From NCBI RefSeq assembly GCF_037991315.1, contig NZ_CP150300.1:5332001-5396000 (forward strand): DNA of 64,000 nt, written 5' to 3'. Under the pieces are notes generated by a model. That model did no database searches and was not told the DNA's origin. It saw only the letters and a program-made list of their open reading frames with translations. The stretch is from Paenibacillus sp. FSL H8-0079 (GTDB lineage Bacteria > Bacillota > Bacilli > Paenibacillales > Paenibacillaceae). A program made the position numbers and the translations under genes. This document shows, in pieces, positions 56,966 through 64,000 of this stretch (positions within the stretch are counted from its first letter, which is position 1; each line of letters opens with the position of its first letter).

Positions 56966-59900
56966 TTACCGCAGTAGCACGGTTTGTATTTCGTAAGGTT
57001 TAAAAGATAATGTGATCTGGCCATTGGTATGGGCCAGTGGTTTGATCGGTTCTTCCAGTGCGTTGGAGTGATACGCCTGTTCAAAGGCATGTGGCCATTG
57101 CAATGTGATTTTTTCGCGTTTTCCTGACGATTCATAGAAACGCAGCACGGTGCCTTGTCCATCCTCTGCCAATTTGACGGTATCTAGAATGACATGGTTA
57201 CTATTAAAGTTAATCCAGGAGCCTGTTGCTGGGCGTACAGGGGCGGCATTAGCAGTTGCATCTGCGGTTGGAGTTACCTCAGTCCCTGTGCTTTGCTGTA
57301 CTTCTTCCCTCTGCTGTACCTGCTCCATCTGCTGCTCTTGTTGTACCTGCTGCGTCTGTTGCACTTGTTTCACCTGCTGTACCGTCACCTCATGATTCAG
57401 CTCGGTAGCCTGACGTACGGTGTGTGCAGTTCTCCAGTCGCCGTCGTGTGGGTATAGTGAATACGTGAATTCATGTTCTCCCAGATCGGCTGTACGATCA
57501 GGCCATTTGGGTGCACGCAACAGGGACAAACGAATGGTACTTCCCTGCACGTCGTACCCGTATTTGCAATCATTGAGCAGGCTTACACCGTATCCATATT
57601 CGGATACATCTGCAAAGCGATGTCCACAGACTTCATACTGCGCTTGTTCCCAGCTTGTGTTGCGATGTGTTGGGCGTTCCAGTGCGCCAAATGGAATTTC
57701 AAATGTTGCCTTGGAGGTCACCACATCAATCGGGAAACCAACTTTCAGAAGTTTGTGATTTTCGTTCCAGTTCACCTGTGTCTGGAAGTCGATACGTCGT
57801 GAATCATGATAAAAGACGATATCTTGTGTGATTTCCGATTGATGTAGCTTCCAATGGAAACGCAGGATATCCTTCGTTGTACCCGCCAGCACCAGCTTTT
57901 TCTCCAACAGTTCCACTTCGCCAGCAATCTGTTCTTCATAACGACTGTCGATATCCCATGCATCCCAGAGCGTTGGGCGATCATGGAAGAAGTGAAGTTG
58001 ATTGCCACGTTCACCCGGCTTCAGCATCTCACGCTCAGCAGTCTTATCCCACAGGCGGGTGATCTCCCCGCGCTCGTTGAACTGTACATGATAAAGAGCG
58101 GTATCCCATGTATTATTAAAGGTTGGTTGTGCGGCAAGGTTCGTCATTTCCCGTATATTCGTTTCCCTGGTGTTTTCTGGTACTAGCCAAATGGTCTTAT
58201 ATCCAAACGCCGGAATGTCTGTCACGAGAATAGACATGCTGCCATCCTCCCGATCCATCCGCAAGCGCTGACCTTTTTCATCGATGCCGTAGCGATCCAA
58301 GCCATCCTGCACAGGAAGTTGAACGACTGCACTCCGTTTCCAGCCCAGGCTGTTGAATACAACATAGGCCACTGAACCTTCTGGCCCTTGCGTGTTGATG
58401 CCCGTTGTCAGTGTTGCTACACCTTGCTCCAGTCCGGTTCTACCCAATTCAAATACCTGTATATATTCCTCATTCGAAGTCACGTAGGATTCCGTAATAG
58501 CCGATCCCGGTATAATATCGTGGAATTGATTCAGCAAAATCAGCTTCCAGCCTTCATGCAGATTCGAACGCACTTCAGCTTCTGCATCTGCCTCCATATC
58601 TGGCAGAGCGAGTGTGTTCCACAGCTCAGCTTCTCGATACAGAACCTCTGCTTTCCGGTTGTTGCGCTTATTGCGCGCATGTGTCGTGTAGGTTCCCCGA
58701 TGTAACTCCAGATACAGATCTCCATGCCACTTCGGAAGTACAGGCTGTTCCTTCTCAATTCCGGCAAAGAAAGCTCCAGCTGTGCTATAACGACTTGCAG
58801 GCTGTCCAACCATCAGGTCTGCGCGATCCACATACTCCAGCATCTCGCGTGTTACCCCGCCGCCGCCATCTCCATGTCCGTACAGAAGCATATGCTCTGG
58901 ATGCGCTGCTTTCTCACGATAGGACTGCCAATGATCATGAATGTCCTTCGGCAGCGTGTGCTCGTTAACACCATGATTGAGGTAAGACAGAATGGGTGTT
59001 CCATCAATGCCCACCCAGTGGAAGAGATCGTATGGAAACACATTTGTGTCATTCCATCCGAGCTTTGTCGTCATGAAATACTCCACATTGCCATGCTTCA
59101 AAATCTGCGGCAGGGAGGCACAGTACCCGAACGTATCCGGCAGCCATTCAATTTGTGATGTCTTGCCAAACTCCTCCATATAGAAACGCTGACCGTATAA
59201 CATCTGGCGAATGAGGGACTCCCCGCTCGGGATGTTCAGATCCGGCTCAACCCACATGCCGCCAACCAGCTCCCAGCGACCTTCTGAAATCCGCTGCTTC
59301 ACCCGTGCATATAGCTCGGGATCATGCTCCTTCAGAAACGCATATAACAAGGGTTGGCTCTGGGAATAGACATAGTCGGGATATTCATTCATAAGTGCAT
59401 CCACGGTGGAGAAGGTACGGCTCGTTTTGCGTACCGTCTCACGTACAGGCCACAGCCAGGCAATATCGATATGGGATTGTCCCACCATATGCTCCAGACC
59501 TTCTGCGTTTCCGCCAATCTCACGCACATGATGCTTCAGATTATTCTCAATCTGGCGAATACCCTCTCCCTGCTCAATCTCTTCTGCTGACATGCCTACA
59601 AATTGATCCATCGCACGATACACCAGTTCTAACAGGCGAACCCGCCGAAAGTCACTTTCCGGTAGCAACACAGCCGAATCACGCACAATAATGACGGTAT
59701 ACATCAGACTACGAACCGCTTCATTGGGTCTCACCAGCAAGCTCGTAATTGATGTGATTGGCGGCTGAATAACCGCCTGTTGATTCAACGGGTCTACAGG
59801 TTCAGGTACCGGGTCAAACATCTCAATCTCAAGTTCCGGAGCGTTTCCCACTTTGGATGGATCAAGCGTGACGTAGGTATGATTGCGGTCTAGACCCTGA

Positions 59901-60190
59901 TAAGAGTGTCCATTTACCCGCAGCAAACCTTCTCCGCCTGTCTCAAATACAAGCCCATAAGGTGTTTGCTGCCATGTAGCAGGAATCTCCAAACGTGTTC
60001 TAAAAAAATAAGTCGTTCCCTGTTTGCTCGGAAAACGCTCAAAATCTTGCCCTTCCGGGTACTCACCCTGATCCTCATACTGTCCTGGCACATTATAATA
60101 AGCGCGGGTAATGTCCCAGCTGCGCAGCTGTAATTGCTCCAGCCACTGATGTTCGGACAACTCGCGAATAAATCGTCTGATACGTTCCAA
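56966..60190 (-). CDS. GH38 alpha-mannosidase (second), with Gln-rich insert
   Basis: 1074 residues. The start is TTG at 60190, nine bases after GGGAGG and only 4 bp after the GH3 stop. An N-terminal domain of ~250 residues precedes the catalytic part: MVGQSHIDIAWLWPVRETVR (zinc site), EWLPDTFGYCASLPQILK (nucleophile Asp), LLYGHGDGGGGVT and LLNQFHDIIPGSAITESY. This is the ManA/Ams1-type GH38, different from the first copy. Near residue 935-965 an insert reads VQQVKQVQQTQQVQQEQQ and onward, followed by a Thr/Ala/Pro stretch; homologues would not be expected to have this. No signal peptide. Confidence 0.92.
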   Translation of the reverse strand: MERIRRFIRELSEHQWLEQLQLRSWDITRAYYNVPGQYEDQGEYPEGQDFERFPSKQGTTYFFRTRLEIPATWQQTPYGLVFETGGEGLLRVNGHSYQGLDRNHTYVTLDPSKVGNAPELEIEMFDPVPEPVDPLNQQAVIQPPITSITSLLVRPNEAVRSLMYTVIIVRDSAVLLPESDFRRVRLLELVYRAMDQFVGMSAEEIEQGEGIRQIENNLKHHVREIGGNAEGLEHMVGQSHIDIAWLWPVRETVRKTSRTFSTVDALMNEYPDYVYSQSQPLLYAFLKEHDPELYARVKQRISEGRWELVGGMWVEPDLNIPSGESLIRQMLYGQRFYMEEFGKTSQIEWLPDTFGYCASLPQILKHGNVEYFMTTKLGWNDTNVFPYDLFHWVGIDGTPILSYLNHGVNEHTLPKDIHDHWQSYREKAAHPEHMLLYGHGDGGGGVTREMLEYVDRADLMVGQPASRYSTAGAFFAGIEKEQPVLPKWHGDLYLELHRGTYTTHARNKRNNRKAEVLYREAELWNTLALPDMEADAEAEVRSNLHEGWKLILLNQFHDIIPGSAITESYVTSNEEYIQVFELGRTGLEQGVATLTTGINTQGPEGSVAYVVFNSLGWKRSAVVQLPVQDGLDRYGIDEKGQRLRMDREDGSMSILVTDIPAFGYKTIWLVPENTRETNIREMTNLAAQPTFNNTWDTALYHVQFNERGEITRLWDKTAEREMLKPGERGNQLHFFHDRPTLWDAWDIDSRYEEQIAGEVELLEKKLVLAGTTKDILRFHWKLHQSEITQDIVFYHDSRRIDFQTQVNWNENHKLLKVGFPIDVVTSKATFEIPFGALERPTHRNTSWEQAQYEVCGHRFADVSEYGYGVSLLNDCKYGYDVQGSTIRLSLLRAPKWPDRTADLGEHEFTYSLYPHDGDWRTAHTVRQATELNHEVTVQQVKQVQQTQQVQQEQQMEQVQQREEVQQSTGTEVTPTADATANAAPVRPATGSWINFNSNHVILDTVKLAEDGQGTVLRFYESSGKREKITLQWPHAFEQAYHSNALEEPIKPLAHTNGQITLSFKPYEIQTVLLR
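57293..57388 (-). repeat. Gln-rich coding repeat inside the GH38 gene
   Basis: About 96 bp of imperfect 9- to 18-bp units encoding VQQ/QQV-type triplets, minus strand. Likely a slippage-prone tract in frame. Confidence 0.7.
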
Positions 60191-60194
60191 CGTC

Positions 60195-62549
60195 TTACGC
60201 CTCCCTTACGGTCAGTTCGGCTATTTGCGTATCGTTTACGCTGCTGCCGATATGAATATGGAATTTTCCCGGTTCAACGACAGGCTTCAAATCACGACCA
60301 ATATACTGCAGCTGCTCGGCCCCGATGTGGAATTCCACGGTCTGTGTCTCTCCTGGCTCCAGGTTCACTTTTGCAAACCCCTTCAGTTCCTTGGCGGGAC
60401 GAGTCAGTGAGCTGACCACGTCAGAGATGTACATCTGTACAACTTCTGCACCTGCATAACGGCCGATGTTGGTCACATTCACCTTTACCGTAACTGAATC
60501 ATCAGCTGTCATGGATGCAGCACTCAACTTCGGTTCACTATACTCATATGTGGTATAGCTAAGTCCGTATCCAAATGCATAACGTGGCTCCAAATCCTCT
60601 TCGAGGTAACGCTTGCCTCGGGAACGTTTGCCGTTGTAGTAGATTGGTAACTGACCGACATGCTTCGGAATGGAGATCGTCAATTTGCCTGACGGATTCA
60701 CATCACCGAATATAATATCTGCGATGGCATGCCCGCCCTCTTGACCCGGATACCACGCCTCCAGAATCGCATCGGCATGTTCATCTACCCAAGGTTCAGT
60801 GATGGGACGACCATTGATGTAGACAACGACAAGCTTCTTGCCGAGCTTGTGAACCTCCTGAATGAGTTCCAGCTGTACTCCGGCAAGCCCCAACGTCATC
60901 CGGTCGATCCCTTCGCCGCACTCCATATCATTCCATGAGTTATCGGACACATTGGAAGCACCCGTCTTCAGATCGATCGTTCCTTCTCCAAAGTCACGCG
61001 CACTGGAACCACCAACCACCATAATGACTGTATCTGCCTGGCTGGCAACTTCAAGGGCACGCTCGAATCCTTCTTTTGAATCACCTTTAATCCGGCAGCC
61101 TGGTGCATAAAGAACCTGATCTGTACTGCTGTCACCAGTCAAAGCACCAACAGAACTCTTCTCCGTTTGCCCATCCACATGATTAGCCAGCTTACTGCGA
61201 ATCCCATCCAGTACCGTCGCCACTTTCGACTTCGGTTGCGGAGATGTGTAATCGCCCAGTTGATTGTAGGCCTGATCCGCATTTGGGCCGATCACGGCAA
61301 TCCGGCCCACATTTGCTAACGAGAGAGGTAACGTGTCAGCCTCATTTTTGAGAAGTACAACCCCTTCCGCAGCCAACTGGCGTGCCAGTTGAATATGCGC
61401 TTCACTTCCAATTACTTCTGCTGCCCGATCGGCATCCACATAAGGCTGTTCGAATAAGCCCAGTCTGAACTTCAACGCCAGCACGCGAGAGGCAGCCTGA
61501 TCCAGAACCTGCATATCAAGCTTGCCTTCTGCCACCGCCTGCACCAGATATTGCCCAAACATCTCACCGGACATTTCCATATCGATGCCTGCCTCAATCG
61601 CCTGTACGGAAGCTTCCATTCCATCTGCCGCGACATCATGCCCACTTGCCAGCATGTTGATCGCACCACAATCCGTAATGACCAGACCGTCAAAGCCCCA
61701 ATCCTTACGCAAAACATCTTCCAGCAATTCCGTATTCACGGTGCAAGGCGTGCCATCAATTTCGTTATATGCTGGCATGATCGACGCAGCGCCCGCTTCC
61801 ACCGCTTTGCGGAATGGATAGAGATCCACTTCCAGCAACTCGCGCCAGCCCATATGTACAGGCCCTGCATTACGTCCACCTTCCGAGCTGCCATAACCAA
61901 CAAAATGTTTCAGTGTTGCCGCTACTGTATCTCCACGGTCAAGACTTTCACCCTGAAGCCCTTCTACGGAAGCAACTGCCAGCTCTCCAATGAGAAACGG
62001 ATCTTCACCGAAACATTCCTCCGTACGTCCCCAGCGCGGATCACGCACAACATCCAGTACCGGAGAATAGGTGACCACACCACCTTGAGCACGTGTCTCC
62101 CGTGCTACTGCCCGGCACATCTCCCGATACAGATCCACATTCCAGGTGCTCCCCAGTAAAAGAGGGACAGGATAGACCGTTCCGTCAATAGCCATATGAC
62201 CATGCGAGCACTCTTCCCCGATCAGAATGGGAATCCCCAGTCTGGAATGTTCTATTGCATAACGTTGAATCAGATTGACCGCCTCAGCGCCTTCTCTGGC
62301 GGATAGTCCATTTTCCAGCGTAACGCCAGTCCAGGGGTCTGCCCGAAGTGCACCATAGAGGGAGCCGATGCCCCCATTTTCCACTTGCTGTTTAAAGGAT
62401 TCATTTAACGTGATGTTCCCTTGATCATTCGTATATGTTTGCCAGCCAAATGGCTGCGTAAGTTGGCCTACCTTTTCTTCCGTAGTCATCAGGCTAAGCA
62501 GGTGTTGTGCCCGTTCCTCTACGGATTTGCTCTTGTCCTTGTAAGTCAT
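60195..62549 (-). CDS. GH3 beta-glycosidase
   Basis: 784 residues. The ATG at 62549 (MTYKDKSKSVEERAQHLLSL) follows GGAGAG by ten bases; TTG at 62567 is an alternative. The TIM barrel has IPILIGEECSHGH and TYSPVLDVVRDPRWGRTEEC (substrate-binding RWGR), TLKHFVGYG, and the nucleophile Asp in GFDGLVITDCGAINML. The alpha/beta sandwich domain has VVLLKNEADTLPL and AIADIIFGDVNPSGKL, and a fibronectin-III-like end follows. The family covers beta-glucosidase, beta-xylosidase and others; the specificity here is not certain. It lies between the ABC permease genes and GH38, so it probably serves the same glycan. Confidence 0.93.
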   Translation of the reverse strand: MTYKDKSKSVEERAQHLLSLMTTEEKVGQLTQPFGWQTYTNDQGNITLNESFKQQVENGGIGSLYGALRADPWTGVTLENGLSAREGAEAVNLIQRYAIEHSRLGIPILIGEECSHGHMAIDGTVYPVPLLLGSTWNVDLYREMCRAVARETRAQGGVVTYSPVLDVVRDPRWGRTEECFGEDPFLIGELAVASVEGLQGESLDRGDTVAATLKHFVGYGSSEGGRNAGPVHMGWRELLEVDLYPFRKAVEAGAASIMPAYNEIDGTPCTVNTELLEDVLRKDWGFDGLVITDCGAINMLASGHDVAADGMEASVQAIEAGIDMEMSGEMFGQYLVQAVAEGKLDMQVLDQAASRVLALKFRLGLFEQPYVDADRAAEVIGSEAHIQLARQLAAEGVVLLKNEADTLPLSLANVGRIAVIGPNADQAYNQLGDYTSPQPKSKVATVLDGIRSKLANHVDGQTEKSSVGALTGDSSTDQVLYAPGCRIKGDSKEGFERALEVASQADTVIMVVGGSSARDFGEGTIDLKTGASNVSDNSWNDMECGEGIDRMTLGLAGVQLELIQEVHKLGKKLVVVYINGRPITEPWVDEHADAILEAWYPGQEGGHAIADIIFGDVNPSGKLTISIPKHVGQLPIYYNGKRSRGKRYLEEDLEPRYAFGYGLSYTTYEYSEPKLSAASMTADDSVTVKVNVTNIGRYAGAEVVQMYISDVVSSLTRPAKELKGFAKVNLEPGETQTVEFHIGAEQLQYIGRDLKPVVEPGKFHIHIGSSVNDTQIAELTVREA

Positions 62550-62585
62550 CAATCTGCATCTCTCCAATCCTATAACGTGATCCGG

Positions 62586-63506
62586 TTATTCTTTGACCGC
62601 GCCCACCGTCAGACCCTGTACGAAATAACGCTGGAAGAACGGATAGGCGAATATAATCGGCAACGTAGCAAGCACAACCATCGCCATTCGGGACGTATCC
62701 TGCGGAATGGACTGCATGGCTGCCAGACTCATCGAACTGTTAGCAGAGTTCTGCTGGATAAACTGGATGCTCGACTCAATCCGCATCAGCATGGATTGCA
62801 GCGGTACCAGATTTGGATTATCGATGTATAATAACGCATTGAACCAATCATTCCAGTAACCGAGTGTACTGAACAACCCGATAGTTGCCAGCCCCGGCAA
62901 GGAGAGTGGAACCACGATTTTCATAAAGGTATAGAACTCACCGGCGCCATCAATTTTCGCCGATTCAATGACTGCATCCGGTACACTGGTGGAGTAAAAT
63001 GTACGCAGGATCATAATATAGAAGGCATTCATCGCCAGCGGCAGAATCAGTGCCCATAACGTATCTTTCAACCCAAGCAGCTGGGATACGACCATATAGG
63101 TTGGAATCATCCCGCCGTTGAACAACATGGTCAAAATCGCAAAGATGGAGAAAAATCTCCGATATCTGAAGCTCTTGCGGGAAACCGCATACGCATACAG
63201 CGACATGAGAATCAGACTGATGATGGTACCAAGTACCGTCACCAGAATGGTAACTCCATACGCCCGCAGCAGCGTGTCCCCACTCTGCCAGACAAACTGA
63301 TATGCCGCGAGACTCCATTCTGCCGGAATCAGACGATACCCATCACGGGCCAGTGCTTTCTCGTCCGTAAACGAGATGATGACTACAAATATAAAAGGAA
63401 ATACACAGATCAGAGCAAATAGACCGGCGATGATGTTCATGATCACGTTCCATCCGTTGGATACGTGGTGGAAGTCGCGTTTTTTAACAAGCCCTGCTTG
63501 AGCCAT
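62586..63506 (-). CDS. Carbohydrate ABC transporter permease (LplC/MsmG type)
   Basis: 306 residues, six membrane helices (IIAGLFALICVFPFIFVVII, VLGTIISLILMSLYAYAV and others). The EAA loop that contacts the ATPase is PDAVIESAKIDGAGEFYTFM and KIVVPLSLPGLATIG. The LplC-type ending FFQRYFVQGLTVGAVKE is typical of Paenibacillus oligosaccharide importers. It is paired with the permease upstream at 63530. Expected to import the mannoside processed by the downstream enzymes. No ATPase gene is in the window; these systems often share MsmK. Confidence 0.93.
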   Translation of the reverse strand: MAQAGLVKKRDFHHVSNGWNVIMNIIAGLFALICVFPFIFVVIISFTDEKALARDGYRLIPAEWSLAAYQFVWQSGDTLLRAYGVTILVTVLGTIISLILMSLYAYAVSRKSFRYRRFFSIFAILTMLFNGGMIPTYMVVSQLLGLKDTLWALILPLAMNAFYIMILRTFYSTSVPDAVIESAKIDGAGEFYTFMKIVVPLSLPGLATIGLFSTLGYWNDWFNALLYIDNPNLVPLQSMLMRIESSIQFIQQNSANSSMSLAAMQSIPQDTSRMAMVVLATLPIIFAYPFFQRYFVQGLTVGAVKE

Positions 63507-63529
63507 AGTGGTTCACTCCTTTCCCTGTC

Positions 63530-64000
63530 CTAGAATAGGCTGCTGTCTTTATCTACTTTGCGAACAACATAGTTGGAGATAATAACAAGCACAAAGCCCA
63601 CCACGGATTGATACAATCCCGCTGCTGTACTCATGCCGATCTCACCACTAGTTTTCAAACCTCGATATACATACGTATCAATAACATTTGTCACGGAATA
63701 AAGCGTACCCGAATCCCTTGGCACCTGATAGAACAGTCCAAAGTCGGCATAGAAAATGCGGCCTACGGCCAGTAAGGTCATAATCGTGATGATAGGCGAC
63801 AGCAACGGAATCGTAATGTTACGAATCTGCTGCCATTTGCTTGCTCCATCAATCATGGCTGCTTCATACAGTGATTTATCAATCCCCAGAATGGAAGCCA
63901 GATAGACAACGCTGCTATAACCTATGGTTTTCCATAACGCTACGAATACCAGAATATACGGCCAATATTTTGCCTCAGAGTACCACTGAATTGGTTCCAT
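63530..64000 (-). CDS. Carbohydrate ABC transporter permease (LplB type), 5' end cut off
   Basis: The last ~156 codons of a permease whose start lies past the right edge; the ATG at 64000 is internal. The EAA loop is SLYEAAMIDGASKWQQIRNI, then ITIPLLSPIITIMTLLAVG. The C-terminus VVGFVLVIISNYVVRKVDKD matches LplB-type proteins. It pairs with the downstream permease, 23 bp away. A lipoprotein binding subunit would be expected near, outside the window. Confidence 0.93.
   Translation of the reverse strand: MEPIQWYSEAKYWPYILVFVALWKTIGYSSVVYLASILGIDKSLYEAAMIDGASKWQQIRNITIPLLSPIITIMTLLAVGRIFYADFGLFYQVPRDSGTLYSVTNVIDTYVYRGLKTSGEIGMSTAAGLYQSVVGFVLVIISNYVVRKVDKDSSLF

Noticed and set aside
63998..64000. 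ATG at the right edge as the start of the last permease
   Set aside because: The sequence following it is the middle of an LplB-type permease, with several membrane helices missing, so the true start is outside the window.

Overview
The window looks like a chromosomal segment of a Paenibacillus-type, endospore-forming Firmicute. The grounds are strong AAGGAGG-type ribosome binding sites, YheC/YheD and YjcZ sporulation proteins, an EcsAB-type ABC pair, DnaI, a three-subunit sdhCAB operon, a thermolysin-type protease, and an operon rich in glycoside hydrolases. I saw no rRNA, tRNA, prophage, CRISPR array or transposase gene. All assignments come from reading the translations. Many starts were moved inward to the codon that follows the best Shine-Dalgarno sequence, and each entry says so.

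Layout. 1-2.7 kb (minus strand): an LLM-class flavin monooxygenase, a lipoprotein of the oligopeptide/nickel-binding class cut by the window edge, and a glutaredoxin. An 11-bp motif is shared upstream of the first two. 2.9-3.9 kb: an APH-family phosphotransferase. 4.1-11.0 kb (minus): six genes with tight or overlapping junctions, comprising four GT2 glycosyltransferases, a GT-D-fold glycosyltransferase and a sugar-phosphate nucleotidyltransferase. 11.8-13.3 kb (plus): a secreted M4 protease. 13.5-18.1 kb (minus): a 1516-residue protein containing 111 uninterrupted decapeptides and ending in a WIAG-like tail. A YheC/YheD-like spore-coat-associated ATP-grasp gene and phosphatidylserine decarboxylase follow on the plus strand. 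The most interesting system here is the likely pairing of the decapeptide-repeat protein with the adjacent glycosyltransferase island, plausibly a spore- or cell-surface filament and its decoration machinery. That pairing is inference.

20.8-36 kb holds mostly independent genes: an AraC regulator, a MocR regulator divergent from a PNPOx-like flavoprotein, an aminotransferase, YjcZ, EcsBA, a DEAD-box helicase, an SDR, CheX, a LysR regulator, a PHP phosphatase, a GNAT acetyltransferase and two metallophosphoesterases. 36-40.9 kb is sdhCAB with a divergent LysR gene. 40.9-43 kb is a Ktr-type K+ uptake pair. 43.4-49.2 kb carries a CPBP protease whose 3' end overlaps a uvrC with an extra acidic insert, then trxA, a small membrane protein and dnaI.

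49.4-64 kb (minus): a mannoside-utilisation operon. Two sugar ABC permeases (one cut by the window end) are followed by GH3, GH38, GH125, a clan-A hydrolase and a second GH38. The enzymes have no obvious signal peptides, so oligosaccharides are probably imported and trimmed inside the cell. A 152-153 bp hairpin element occurs twice, once between sdhA and sdhB and once between the GH38 and GH125 genes. Its arms covary between the two copies.
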